A stretch of 29,757 nt of DNA from Betaproteobacteria bacterium UBA2293 (GCA_002345845.1 DDWF01000334.1:1-29757), one strand, 5' to 3'; shown: positions 1-9,116, counted from the first letter of the stretch. The notes: a model not told the origin generated them from the sequence alone. A program made the numbers and translations.

Positions 1-928
1 GGAGTTTTCTGGCGAGCGCCTGTTTCGTGCCGTCGATGGCGTTTAAGGCCGCGATCTGCAATTCGCGCTCGTCGCCGTATTTCTTCAGCCAACCGGCGGC
101 GTCGTTACGGAAGCCGTTGAGTTCGTGCACGATGCCGATGCTGTCCCATAGCGCGATGACATGCGGCGTCGTTTCCTTGCCGCGCTGTTTCATGTGTTTG
201 ACGGTGCTTTCGGCTTCGCCTTTGCGCAGGTTGAGCGGGTAGCGGGTGCTGAGTTTATTCAGTCGATCTGCCTGGTAGCTGCCGTTTTCCTGGCTGAAGG
301 CAGGGGCATTCGCTTCGTAGGGCAGCTTTGCCGCATCGAAATCCGGGGCGTATTCCAGTACACCGTTGATGATGGCCGACTCGGCGATGGCGCCATGCGC
401 TTGCTTTGTTCCTTTCGCCATGGCCGCCGGTTCGATTTTCTGCATGCGGGCATCGCGTAAACTGGCGTTGTTCTGGTATTCGGAAACTGTTTCCTGGCTC
501 CATTTGTGGTCACTGAAGGCAATCCAGGTGGTGCCGCACTTTTCCGGTTGTTCGATGACCAGGTAGTGCATGGCCAGGGGGTTGTGGCCCTGGCGCTGGC
601 ACTGGAAAGTCGGCGCGAATGAGGGCACGGTGAGTTGGGTGTCGGCCTGCTTGTGCAGGCAGCCGTCGGCCCAGACGGTATAGCACTCCCATTGATTGGC
701 GCCGCGTGCATTCTTGCTGTAGAAGAGATAGAGGTAGCCTTCACGCATGATGCGCAGAGCATAGGCGAAGTCTTCGCCAAGGGCTACGTCGTTGACGCGT
801 TCGCCGGTGGCCCAGCCGGGCAGCCCTGGGGTGACACCCCCGGGAACGACGGCATAGCGCACCGGCAATAGCGGCAGGCCTGTGGATTTGCATTGGTCGC
901 AGGTGCCGGGTTTCTTGGAAGCGGCCAT
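1..928 (-). CDS. T6SS effector, VasX N-terminal / BTH_I2691 family (3' end off window)
   Basis: This is the N-terminal ~309 residues of a larger protein whose C-terminus lies left of the window. It begins MAASKKPGTCDQCKST, followed by GLPLLPVRYAVVPGG, and later has ALRIMREGYLYLFYS. This is the CxxC-plus-'LLPVRYA' and 'LREGYLYL' pattern of the toxin VasX N-terminal region / BTH_I2691 effector family. Members of that family carry C-terminal membrane-inserting segments and act as pore-forming antibacterial toxins delivered by VgrG; the toxic half cannot be seen here. A second family-like stretch, TTWIAFSDHKWSQ, follows at about residues 130-142. The gene starts 28 bp after the DUF4123 adaptor gene and is the last visible gene of the vgrG module, as expected for cargo. 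The start is the ATG at 926-928. An immunity gene would be expected just beyond the left edge. The family call is firm; the activity is inferred. Confidence 0.85.
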   Translation of the reverse strand, partial: MAASKKPGTCDQCKSTGLPLLPVRYAVVPGGVTPGLPGWATGERVNDVALGEDFAYALRIMREGYLYLFYSKNARGANQWECYTVWADGCLHKQADTQLTVPSFAPTFQCQRQGHNPLAMHYLVIEQPEKCGTTWIAFSDHKWSQETVSEYQNNASLRDARMQKIEPAAMAKGTKQAHGAIAESAIINGVLEYAPDFDAAKLPYEANAPAFSQENGSYQADRLNKLSTRYPLNLRKGEAESTVKHMKQRGKETTPHVIALWDSIGIVHELNGFRNDAAGWLKKYGDERELQIAALNAIDGTKQALARKL

Positions 929-956
929 GGTGTTTGTCCTATTGTTGCGGAGATTG

Positions 957-1898
957 TCAGGAGGCGGATTTGCTGCAGTCGCGCTGGATGCCGGCCCATT
1001 GTCCGGCGCTCAGGTCGTCGATCAGTGCGCTGAAGTAGTCGTCGGGCTTGCGTTTGGCCAGCCGCTCGGCGACCAGCGGATGCCGGGCGAACGCGGGGTG
1101 AATGGCTAACGCCCGGCGGGCGTAGGCGGTCTGATCCCGGCTGTCAGCGAAACCAAAGTGCCTGGCTTCCTCAAGTGCTGCCATGAGCGTGTCGCGAAGC
1201 TGGCACAGCGATTGTGGGGAGTGGGCCGATAGTGACTGTTCTCGCAGAACGCCGTTGAGCGCTGCGATTGCCTCAATGCGCTGCCATTGCCGGCTATCGA
1301 GGCCCAGTGCCTCACCCTTGGCATCATGCGGTGCCCTCAGGCAATGCCAGTGCCCCGCCGGGTCGAGAAGACGATAAGCCTTGATCGGCCCCAGCAGCGC
1401 CGACTGCTGCTGACCATTCAGGATCGGCCACAAGGCCCACAGTACCGCCGGGTCGGCCCAGCGCAACAACCGACGACGCCCTTGAGCGTTGCGTTGGATC
1501 ATCTGGCTGGCGATATGCAGGGCGAGTTGCGGGCCATCGGCGTCGCTTTCCAGCCAGCCGCCTATCCGGCGTCCGACGCCTTGGGCCAGCATGTCGGGTG
1601 CGAGCTCGACCAAGGCTTCGCTCAGGCTTTGCCAGACCAGATCGTGGTCGCGTGCCTTGGCGGGGTCAAAGGCGATGATTTGTGGCATCATCGTAACGTC
1701 GATGTCTGCCATGCTTGGGGCAGTGAAGCATGTTCGATCTGCCAGTAGGCAGCCCAACGGCGAGTCCTGGCCGACTGGCCGAATTGCCGGATCCAGCAGC
1801 AGCCAGCAGTGCCCGCGAGTGTTGGCAAGTTGGCGGTGCATCGTGTCGCTGAGCCGGGCGATATGGGCTTCGATTACGGCCGTATTCATGGATCGCAT
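957..1898 (-). CDS. DUF4123 T6SS effector adaptor/chaperone
   Basis: About 313 residues. DUF4123 proteins (Tap/TEC) bind an effector N-terminus and load it onto the cognate VgrG, and the gene usually sits between vgrG and the effector, exactly as here. Visible family features are an N-terminal strand HCWLLLDPAIRP, then LVWQSLSEALVELAPDML, then RRIGGWLESDADGPQL, and the R-W-x-D-P-x-V-L motif (LLRWADPAVLWALWPIL), followed by LLGPIKAYRLLDPAGHW. The C-terminal ~110 residues form a helical tail with a Y-A-R-R-A segment typical of the family. Two in-frame ATGs exist, at 1898 and 1889. Neither has a good ribosome binding site. The first lies only 4 bp after the vgrG stop and suggests translational coupling. 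In-frame codons further upstream overlap vgrG and encode Arg-rich sequence, so the longer reading is unlikely. Confidence 0.85.
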   Translation of the reverse strand: MRSMNTAVIEAHIARLSDTMHRQLANTRGHCWLLLDPAIRPVGQDSPLGCLLADRTCFTAPSMADIDVTMMPQIIAFDPAKARDHDLVWQSLSEALVELAPDMLAQGVGRRIGGWLESDADGPQLALHIASQMIQRNAQGRRRLLRWADPAVLWALWPILNGQQQSALLGPIKAYRLLDPAGHWHCLRAPHDAKGEALGLDSRQWQRIEAIAALNGVLREQSLSAHSPQSLCQLRDTLMAALEEARHFGFADSRDQTAYARRALAIHPAFARHPLVAERLAKRKPDDYFSALIDDLSAGQWAGIQRDCSKSAS

Positions 1899-1902
1899 GC
1901 GC

Positions 1903-4740
1903 TCAGTCGAGATCGACCACCGCTGATTGCTCACTCGCTGCCTGCTTGAGTGACGGGGCACACCCCTTGACCTCCCCCGCCTTCGCCAAACTCCCACTGC
2001 TCGAAGAAGACTTCGGCCCCGTCCACTCCTTCTTACTCGCCTTGAACAGCACCTTGCCCGGCGCATGGACTTCGATATTGCCGCCTTCAATCTTCAGATA
2101 AGCGCCTTGTGCCGTGGCGATGATCTTCTGTTTGGCGGAAGCGGTCAGGCTGGCGTGGGTGCTGGCCAGGGTCATCTTCTTGTCGGCGGCGGCGATCAGT
2201 TTGCCGCTTTGCACCTGCAGGCTGACCTGGCCGCTGGCGGCGTGCAGGTGGATGCCGGTTTCCTGGTTGGGTTTGTTAGCGTTCTTGCTCTTGCCGTGGG
2301 TGAACAGGGCCAGGCCGTCCTTGATGGCCAGGCTGTGGTTTCCCTGACTGATGATCTGGCTGTCGTGGCCGCTGGCGACGGTGGTGTTCTTGCCGGAGAC
2401 GAGGAGGTGGTGGTTCGGGGTGAGCTGGGCGAGGCCGGCGGGGGCGCTGGTTTGCAGGCGCGGTTCGCTCCAGGCGGGGATGGTGCCGGTGCCGCCCTGG
2501 GTGGCTTTGATGTCACCCGTGCCGGCGGCTTTGGCGCTCTGGCTGGTGGTGGCTTGCAGGACGTCGAGGGCGTGCTGCAGGGATTGGCTGACCGGCAGTT
2601 CGTCGGGGTCGCCGGTGAGGGCGGCGTTCTGTTTCTTGGCGAGATCGGCGAGGCTGTTGGTCAGTGATTGGGCGGCTTCGAGGCCGGCGATGGCTTCGCG
2701 GCTGTCGAGCTGGTTGCTGCTGGCGTTTTGCCGAGCGTCGGTGCTGATGAGCAGCCCGTTGCCGGCGCGGATGGCGAGGCTGGCTTGGGTCGCCAGTTCG
2801 CCACCGTGGCCGCGATCTTTGTGCCGGGCGTTGTCGTGTTGTTCCTTGAGGTGGCCGAGCTGGAGTTGGCTCTGGTATTGGCTGGTGGCGAGGTCGAGGC
2901 GGGCTTCGCCGGGGGTGTCGTCAAAGACGAGCTGGTTGTGTCCGCCCTGCCCGTCACGGCTATTGGCGAGTTGCTGGCTCTTGAGGCCGGAGAGGCTGGC
3001 GCCGTGGCTGTGGGCGGGGTCTGCCTTGCCGGCGAAGAAGGCCGGGGCGTTGGCGCTGGCGTCGAGGGGGCTGCCGGCGATGCGGTTGCCCTGGGCGTCG
3101 TCGTTGCCCTGGCCGTTGTAGACGCTGCCGATGACCAGCGGCCGGTCGATGTTGCCGTTCTGGAAGGCGACCAGGACTTCCTGACCGGGACGCGGGATCA
3201 GGTGACCGCCCCAGTTGGCGCCGGCGACCGGGGCCATGACGCGCAGCCAGACGCCGAGGGCTGCGCTGGCCGGGGCGTTGTCGGCGCCGCTGGGGTGCGG
3301 GTTACGGCTGGCGGAACGGGCGCCGCGTTGCCAGGGGAATTCGACCCGGATACGGCCGTCGCGGTCGGTGTGGGTGGGACTGCCGTCCCCCACCACGATG
3401 CCGGTGAGCGTGCCGCTGGCGGTCGGGCGCGGGTGGATGTGTCGGCCGTGAGTGTCGGTCAGTAGCGGCTTCCAGGGGGTGGTGGCACGCAGGGCGGTGA
3501 ACTGGTTGCGGTAGTACTCGGGGAGGCCGTCGTCCGGCGGCGGGCCGAGGACGTCGAGGGCGGCGGGGAGTTGTTCGGCCAGGTTGTTTCTGGCGCCGTG
3601 ACGGATGGCGGTGATCAGGAAGTGATCACCCTCACCCTGACCGAGCGGATGATCGGGGTGGTCGGCGAGGTGGAAGGTGCTGCCGGGGGCGGCGCTGCGC
3701 ACGGTGCCTTCAGCGCGGTAGTGTTTCATGCGGGCATCGATGGCCTGGCGCTGGTTGGTCAGCATACGTTCGCCGTGGGCGCTGCTTTGCCAGGCGTATT
3801 GACCGGGGTCGTGCCAGGCGACGGTAGACGGGATCGTACCGTCCCCCAAGGGGACTTCCTTCGGGGCGTTCGCGATGGTGGTGCTGGCCCCTTGCGGGCG
3901 GCTGGAGAGACTGCGGTAGTCCCAACTGCTGGCTTGCGATTCGGCGGTGTCGAGGCGGCGCTCGCCGTGCCAGCGGTCGAGGCTGTCTTCCGAAAGGGTT
4001 GCGCCGGCCTGGGTGTAGCGGATGCGGGGCTGCGAGTTGGGCTTGAAGGCGCCATTGTGGTCGGCGATGACCAGGGTGTGCTGGCCCAGTGTCTCGCCCT
4101 CTTCCGCGCGGTGTTCGAACCAGCAGAAGAGCCCTTCTTCGGCGAGCAGACGCTTGAGGAAGGCGAGATCGCTTTCGGCGTACTGCACGGTCATGCCGCG
4201 TTTGGGGTAGGCAGCCCGATCGGCCAGGTCCCAGCGCCAGTCGGGGGCGAGCTTGCCCTGGGATTTCCAGTCGGTGAGGACTTCGTCGACGATGTCGATG
4301 ACGCTCATCTCCTGGAACAGGTAGTGGTCGCGGTTGTGGCCGAGGAAGGCGAGCCAGGGTTCGATAATCAGCCGGTAGCGGGCAAAGCCGCCGTTGGCGC
4401 CGAGCCGGCTGGCGGCGGTGATGTGGCTGTGGAAGGGGCGCAGTTCGCTGCGCACCCAAAGGGTACTTCCTGCGGGGCGCGAGGCAACGGTTTGCAGATC
4501 AAGACGGACGGGCTGGCCGAGCATGGTGTTGAGGGCCAGGTGGGCGTTGGTGGCGAGCACCGTGAGTTCGATGCGCAAGCCGGCATGTTCGGCCACGGGC
4601 CCGAGGGCTTCGTCGATGATCGCGGTTTCCGCCAGCAGTACGTCGGCACCGAGCGGGGTGTGCAGGGTCAGCAGACGGGCGTTCTGGTTCCAGCCGGCGG
4701 CGCCGGTGAGGAGATCGACAAGGGGATTCATGGCGGGCAT
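1903..4740 (-). CDS. vgrG: VgrG spike protein (TssI) with DUF2345 C-terminus
   Basis: 945 residues. VgrG trimers cap the Hcp tube and puncture the target cell. Domain order: phage gp27-like base from about residue 15 to 400 (RFHS-like block ELRPFHSHI near 99-107; YAESDLAFLKRLLAEEGLFCWF at 187-208, here quoted only as a landmark); gp5 OB-fold at about 440-545 (VVGDGSPTHTDRDGRI, WLRVMAPVAGANWGG, PRPGQEVLVAFQNGN, DRPLVIGSVYNG); then DUF2345 beta-helix repeats from about 590 to 900. The C-terminus is a short Ser-rich tail with no enzymatic extension, so this is not an 'evolved' VgrG; cargo is more likely carried through the downstream DUF4123 adaptor. ATGs at 4740 and 4731 are both possible and neither has a clear Shine-Dalgarno. 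The gene is 77 bp downstream of the Tae4-like gene, with no recognisable gene between. Confidence 0.96.
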   Translation of the reverse strand: MPAMNPLVDLLTGAAGWNQNARLLTLHTPLGADVLLAETAIIDEALGPVAEHAGLRIELTVLATNAHLALNTMLGQPVRLDLQTVASRPAGSTLWVRSELRPFHSHITAASRLGANGGFARYRLIIEPWLAFLGHNRDHYLFQEMSVIDIVDEVLTDWKSQGKLAPDWRWDLADRAAYPKRGMTVQYAESDLAFLKRLLAEEGLFCWFEHRAEEGETLGQHTLVIADHNGAFKPNSQPRIRYTQAGATLSEDSLDRWHGERRLDTAESQASSWDYRSLSSRPQGASTTIANAPKEVPLGDGTIPSTVAWHDPGQYAWQSSAHGERMLTNQRQAIDARMKHYRAEGTVRSAAPGSTFHLADHPDHPLGQGEGDHFLITAIRHGARNNLAEQLPAALDVLGPPPDDGLPEYYRNQFTALRATTPWKPLLTDTHGRHIHPRPTASGTLTGIVVGDGSPTHTDRDGRIRVEFPWQRGARSASRNPHPSGADNAPASAALGVWLRVMAPVAGANWGGHLIPRPGQEVLVAFQNGNIDRPLVIGSVYNGQGNDDAQGNRIAGSPLDASANAPAFFAGKADPAHSHGASLSGLKSQQLANSRDGQGGHNQLVFDDTPGEARLDLATSQYQSQLQLGHLKEQHDNARHKDRGHGGELATQASLAIRAGNGLLISTDARQNASSNQLDSREAIAGLEAAQSLTNSLADLAKKQNAALTGDPDELPVSQSLQHALDVLQATTSQSAKAAGTGDIKATQGGTGTIPAWSEPRLQTSAPAGLAQLTPNHHLLVSGKNTTVASGHDSQIISQGNHSLAIKDGLALFTHGKSKNANKPNQETGIHLHAASGQVSLQVQSGKLIAAADKKMTLASTHASLTASAKQKIIATAQGAYLKIEGGNIEVHAPGKVLFKASKKEWTGPKSSSSSGSLAKAGEVKGCAPSLKQAASEQSAVVDLD

Positions 4741-4817
4741 TCAGCGAGGGTAGCGGTGACGGGCAGGCGGGTCGCCACAATTAATGACGCGTGGATTATT
4801 GCAGAACCGGCTCAGCT

Positions 4818-5291
4818 TCAGGCGATTTCCCAGAAGCGGACTTCCAGCGGCTGGCGCGTTTCTGCGGTGCGGCAGGCAGCGACGGCATTGCGCCCGTCGA
4901 GCAGGGTGATATGACCACCGCTCGGACCGCTGCCCTGGATGAAGGCAACGATGCCGCGCCGGCCGGCCAGGCGTTCGGCTACCTGGCCGAGGCCGCCGTC
5001 GAGGGCAATGATCTCGGGGGCGCCATGGCGTTGGCTGAGCCAGTCGGCCAGACGGTTGGCGCCGTTCTGCAGCTTGCGGCCAAGCCAGGGGCCGGCTTCA
5101 ATCTTCAGCGGACCGCTGACCGGCGCGCCGCAGCTGAGCAGCGCCAGGCTGGTGAGGATGGCGCCGTTGCGGGCGTAACCGGGGGCGCCGGCCCGCTCGG
5201 CCCAGCCCAGTCCGGCGAGCAGTTCGCTTGCCGGCAGCGCGGCGTGCTGGCGGTAGCCTTTGATCAGGGTGGCAAAGTTGAGATTGAGCAT
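4818..5291 (-). CDS. Tae4-fold protein with apparently missing catalytic residues
   Basis: 157 residues. The sequence follows the T6SS amidase effector Tae4 along its whole length: GYARN at 38-42 against GYFQN of Salmonella Tae4, then the A-I-x-x-S-x-x-L helix; ANRLADWLSQRHGAPEII at 78-95; LAGRRGIVAFI at 108-118; GGHITLLDG at 125-133; and a terminal aromatic FWEI. Tae4 is a papain-like D,L-endopeptidase that cuts peptidoglycan. Its nucleophile Cys (Cys44 in the Salmonella protein) aligns with Ala44 or a one-residue gap here, and the Asp eleven residues after the active His aligns with Ala138. Only His127 remains. Cys54 and Cys140 are at other positions. The start at 5291 has a strong GGAGGT six bases upstream. 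It sits 22 bp after clpV and before vgrG, with no Tai4 immunity gene beside it. The fold assignment is fairly firm; enzymatic activity is doubtful. Confidence 0.7.
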   Translation of the reverse strand: MLNLNFATLIKGYRQHAALPASELLAGLGWAERAGAPGYARNGAILTSLALLSCGAPVSGPLKIEAGPWLGRKLQNGANRLADWLSQRHGAPEIIALDGGLGQVAERLAGRRGIVAFIQGSGPSGGHITLLDGRNAVAACRTAETRQPLEVRFWEIA

Positions 5292-5313
5292 GGTGTGACC
5301 TCCGGTGGCGTGC

Positions 5314-8019
5314 TTACTTGATGGCGTACTTGAATTCGCCGTTCTTGCCGGCGGTGACCTTGATGCGTTCGACGGCGGCGCCTTCGGCCATGCGGGCGAG
5401 GACGACCTCGGCAATCTCCGGCAGCAGCGTGCCGTTGAGGATGTGATCGACGTTGCGGGCACCGGAATCGACTTCGGTGCAGCGGGCGAGGACGGCCTCG
5501 ACCAGCTTGTCGTCCCAGAGGAACTCGGCCTTGTGGTTGGCGGCGATGCGGTCGCGGATGCGGCCGAGCTTGAGTTCGATGATGCTGACCAGGACCTCGT
5601 CGGAGATCGGGTAGTAGGGAACGACCTTCATGCGGCCGAGGAAGGCAGGCTTGAAGGACTTGAACAGCACCGGCCGCAGGGCGTCGGCGAGGTCGTCGGC
5701 GGCGGGCAGTTCAGCCGCCGGCTTGTTCAGGCAGGCCTGCATGATCTGGCTGGCGCCAACGTTGCTGGTGAGGATGATCAGGGTGTTGCGGAAATCGATC
5801 TCGCGGCCTTCGGCGTCATCGAGCACGCCCTTGTCGAAGACCTGGAAGAAGAGTTCGAGGACGTCCGGGTGGGCCTTTTCTACTTCGTCGAGGAGGACGA
5901 CGCTGTAGGGATTGCGGCGCACGGCTTCGGTCAGCACCCCGCCCTCGCCGTAGCCGACGTAGCCCGGCGGCGAACCCTTGAGGCCGGAGACGGTGTGGGC
6001 TTCCTGGTATTCGCTCATGTTGATGGTGACCAGCTTGCGCTCGCCACCGTAGAGGATGTCGGCCAGGGCCAGCGCCGTTTCGGTCTTGCCAACACCGGAG
6101 GGGCCGACGAACATGAAGACGCCTTTCGGCTTGTTCGGGTCTTCAAGATTGGCGCGGGCGGTGCGCACACGCTGGGCGACGGCTTCCAGGGCATGGTCCT
6201 GGCCGATGACGCGTTCCTGGAGCAGGGGCTTGAGGTTGAGGACGGTCTTGATTTCGTCCTTGACCATCTTGCCGAGCGGAATACCCGTCCAGGCGGCGAT
6301 GATTTCAGCGACGACCAGGCCATCGACCTGCAGGGGCACCATCGGCGTTTCGCCCTGAATGTCACGCAAGCGGAGCAGTGCCTTGTCGAGCTCGCTGTCA
6401 CCGGTAGTGGCGGCATCGGCCTTCTTGCGGGGTTTCGGCTTCGCCTTGGGTGTGGCTTCTTCGACCGGCACCTCGGCATTTTCCAGCTGGCCGCGCAATT
6501 CGAGGATGCGGCTGACCAGCCCCTTCTCCTCTTCGAAGCGGGCCTGGTAGATGGCGAGGTCGGATTCGACGGCGGCGATCTGCGACTTGAGTTCGCCAAT
6601 CCGCGTGTCGTGCCAGGCACCGCTGGCGGCTTCGCGTTCCAGCGCGGCGAGCTCGGCCTTTTCGCGGACGATGCGCTTGGCGGCCTCGTCGATCAGGGCT
6701 GGTGTCGCGCTCTGGCCGAGGGCGACCTTGGCGCAGGCGGTGTCGAGCACGCTGATCGCCTTGTCGGGCAGTTGCCGGCCGCTGATGTAGCGGTGCGACA
6801 GGCGGACGGCTTCGGTGACGGCCTCGTCCATGACGCGGATGCCGAAGTGTTTTTCCATCAGCGGCACCATGCCGCGCAGCATGGCGGCGGCGAGCGGCTC
6901 GCTCGGCTCCTCGACCTTGACGACCTGAAAGCGGCGGGCGAGCGCGGCATCCTTCTCGAAATATTTTTTGTACTCGGCCCAGGTGGTGGCCGCGACGGTG
7001 CGCAGTTCGCCACGCGCCAGCGCCGGTTTCAACAGGTTGGCGGCATCGTTCTGGCCGGACTGGCCGCCGGCGCCAATCATGGTGTGGGCTTCGTCGATGA
7101 AGAGGATGATCGGCTTCGGGCTTTTCTTGACCTCGTCGATGACGTTCTTCAAACGGTTCTCGAACTCGCCCTTGACGCTGGCGCCGGCCTGCAGCAGGCC
7201 CATGTCCAGGGTGTGCAGGTCGACGCCGAGCAGCGGCGGCGGCACATCGTCGGCCGCGATGCGCAGGGCCAGGCCTTCGACGACGGCGGTCTTGCCGACG
7301 CCGGCCTCGCCGGTCAGGATCGGGTTGTTCTGGCGGCGGCGCATCAAAATGTCGATGACCTGGCGGATTTCGCCGTCGCGGCCGATCACCGGGTCGACCT
7401 TGCCGTCGCGGGCACGCTGCGTCAGGTTGGTGGTGAACTGATCGAGAGCCGGCGTTTTGCCGGCTTGCGGCGTGGCGTTCGCGAGCGGATCACCGCCCTC
7501 TTCCGCGCCGGCCGGGGCGCTGCCCAGGCCGGTGGCTTCGGCGGCTTCGGCCGAGCCTTCGGTGACCTTGTCGAAATTGTGCTTGAGTTCGTCAAGCTTG
7601 ACCTTGGCCAGCAACTTGGAGCCGCGGAAGGCCAGTTGCGACAGCTCCGGCTCCGTCAGCAGCGCCAGCAGCAAATGGCCGGAGCGGATGCGCGGCAGGC
7701 GGGCGTCGAGCGAGGCGATCAGCCAGGCTTGTTCGAAGAGTTTTGGAATGTGCGTGGAAAATACCGGGGTGCGGGTGTTGCCGTTCTTGAAGCGGTCGAT
7801 TTCCTGATTCAGCTCGCGTTCGACGCCAGTCGGGCTGATGCTGTTGCGACGCAGGATGCTCATCAGGTCGTTGCCCGGCTGCTCCATGAGGGCGAGCAGC
7901 AGGTGTTCGAGATCGACCTCGTAATTGCCGCGCCCCATGCACAGGCTGGCCGCCCGTTCGGCTGCCTGCCGGCAGGTGATGTTGAGTTTGCTGATCAGGG
8001 TCTTCAGTGAAGTGCTCAT
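5314..8019 (-). CDS. clpV: T6SS sheath-disassembly AAA+ ATPase ClpV (TssH)
   Basis: 901 residues, the usual length for ClpV. This cytoplasmic hexamer recognises contracted TssB/TssC sheath and unfolds it for reuse. Domains: Clp N-domain double repeat about 8-150; first AAA+ with Walker A GEAGVGKT at 237-244 and Walker B ILFIDE near 305-310; a coiled middle region about 440-520 with an unusual Lys/Pro-rich linker (TPKAKPKPRKKADA) near 523-536; second AAA+ with GPSGVGKT at 639-646 and VVLLDEVEKAHPDV after it. A ClpB C-terminal domain completes the protein. The N-terminal MSTSLKTLISKLN fits the ClpV helix that binds the sheath. It starts 35 bp after tssG ends and is followed closely by the Tae4-like gene. 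Both ATPase sites look intact. Confidence 0.97.
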   Translation of the reverse strand: MSTSLKTLISKLNITCRQAAERAASLCMGRGNYEVDLEHLLLALMEQPGNDLMSILRRNSISPTGVERELNQEIDRFKNGNTRTPVFSTHIPKLFEQAWLIASLDARLPRIRSGHLLLALLTEPELSQLAFRGSKLLAKVKLDELKHNFDKVTEGSAEAAEATGLGSAPAGAEEGGDPLANATPQAGKTPALDQFTTNLTQRARDGKVDPVIGRDGEIRQVIDILMRRRQNNPILTGEAGVGKTAVVEGLALRIAADDVPPPLLGVDLHTLDMGLLQAGASVKGEFENRLKNVIDEVKKSPKPIILFIDEAHTMIGAGGQSGQNDAANLLKPALARGELRTVAATTWAEYKKYFEKDAALARRFQVVKVEEPSEPLAAAMLRGMVPLMEKHFGIRVMDEAVTEAVRLSHRYISGRQLPDKAISVLDTACAKVALGQSATPALIDEAAKRIVREKAELAALEREAASGAWHDTRIGELKSQIAAVESDLAIYQARFEEEKGLVSRILELRGQLENAEVPVEEATPKAKPKPRKKADAATTGDSELDKALLRLRDIQGETPMVPLQVDGLVVAEIIAAWTGIPLGKMVKDEIKTVLNLKPLLQERVIGQDHALEAVAQRVRTARANLEDPNKPKGVFMFVGPSGVGKTETALALADILYGGERKLVTINMSEYQEAHTVSGLKGSPPGYVGYGEGGVLTEAVRRNPYSVVLLDEVEKAHPDVLELFFQVFDKGVLDDAEGREIDFRNTLIILTSNVGASQIMQACLNKPAAELPAADDLADALRPVLFKSFKPAFLGRMKVVPYYPISDEVLVSIIELKLGRIRDRIAANHKAEFLWDDKLVEAVLARCTEVDSGARNVDHILNGTLLPEIAEVVLARMAEGAAVERIKVTAGKNGEFKYAIK

Positions 8020-8054
8020 TGCCTTGTCGTTCGCTGGATGAATGAAATGGTTGA

Positions 8055-9116
8055 TTACTGGACGAAACGGGTGAGATAGCGGGTATCGCTGCGATCCTGC
8101 TTTTGCGGACGGGTCAGCATGAAGCTGTCGTAGCCGAGGCGCGCGCCCTGCCCGGCTGACAGCGCCGTCGGCCGGACATCGGCGGCGCGCAGAATGGGAC
8201 GGATCTCGTATTCAAACTGGCCACCGGTAGCCAGACTGAGAATTTTCTCCAGGGCGGCGGCGATATCGCCCTTGGGCAGAAAGGCCATGTAGCGCTGATG
8301 ACTGAGTGGCCCGATGTGGATACGGACGCGCAGGTTGCGCTGCCAGACGCGCTCGCCGGCCAGCACATTGCTGCCCAGCACGCTGTTGCGCCCGCCCAGC
8401 GTCGACCGCTGCTCATGAGGAATGACGTACCAGCGGCCGACAAATTGTTCGACCACCACCCGCTCGCGGAAATAGCTGGCCAACGCCCGCTCCAGTGCCT
8501 CGCCGGAAACCGGCTTCTGGCGCAGCAGGCCAGCCAGGAAGGCGAGCGACTCATCATCGACAGCGCCGGGCGCGGCATTCATCCGCTCGCGCAGGGCATC
8601 GAAGCCGAGTCCAGCAAGCGCCAGAACCAGCGGCAGGAAGCGGTTCTGCCTGTCTGTCTCGTACTGGATGGGCAGCTTGTACTTTTTCCAGGCGCGGTAG
8701 AAATGGCCAACCGCACGGTTGGTGAACAGGTCGAGAAAGGCCCGCCCGGAAATATCCTTCTGGAAGCGCTCGCGATGGATCACCTGTTCGGTGTAGTGGA
8801 TCGGCAAGGTCCCGTTGACGCCGAGCATGCCCATGAAGCTGGGCGTGATCTCGACCTGTTCGATCTCTGCTGTTTCCAGACCTTCGGCATCGCGCTGGTA
8901 ACTTGGGCGCATGCCATCAACCTGGCTGGGAGCAAAGCCGAGACGCAGGGAGTTGCGGAAACGGATGCGCTCGCTGACGACCTCGTCAGAAGCCCCGCCG
9001 CTGTTACGGAAGACGATCTCGTAGAGTCGTACGAGCTGGAAAAACTCGTAGCGCTCCGGTTCGCGAACCGTCTGCTCGACTAGCCCAGGATCGATTCGCC
9101 GTTGCGGGGCGCGCAT
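8055..9116 (-). CDS. tssG: T6SS baseplate subunit TssG
   Basis: 353 residues, normal for TssG (VasB/ImpH family). TssG joins TssF and TssK to form the baseplate wedge under the VgrG spike. Family landmarks are RYEFFQLVRLYE at about 22-33, RFRNSLRLGFAPSQV near 46-60, SFMGMLGVNGTLPIHYTE near 92-109, RAFLDLFTNRAVGHFYRAW near 120-138, and the C-terminal GPLSHQRYMAFLPKG. The start at 9116 overlaps the end of tssF by 37 bp and has AGGA nine bases upstream; co-translation with tssF is likely. No unusual features are visible. Confidence 0.95.
   Translation of the reverse strand: MRAPQRRIDPGLVEQTVREPERYEFFQLVRLYEIVFRNSGGASDEVVSERIRFRNSLRLGFAPSQVDGMRPSYQRDAEGLETAEIEQVEITPSFMGMLGVNGTLPIHYTEQVIHRERFQKDISGRAFLDLFTNRAVGHFYRAWKKYKLPIQYETDRQNRFLPLVLALAGLGFDALRERMNAAPGAVDDESLAFLAGLLRQKPVSGEALERALASYFRERVVVEQFVGRWYVIPHEQRSTLGGRNSVLGSNVLAGERVWQRNLRVRIHIGPLSHQRYMAFLPKGDIAAALEKILSLATGGQFEYEIRPILRAADVRPTALSAGQGARLGYDSFMLTRPQKQDRSDTRYLTRFVQ

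Noticed and set aside
3571..4914. Long plus-strand frame opposite vgrG (and another at 2668-3465)
   Set aside because: Gly/Ala/Val-rich antisense products with no domain; a shadow of GC-biased vgrG codons.
5305..8010. A 901-codon open frame on the plus strand, almost exactly opposite clpV
   Set aside because: It mirrors clpV codon by codon, is an Ala/Gly/Asp-rich product without a family, and arises from strong third-position GC bias. clpV itself is beyond doubt.
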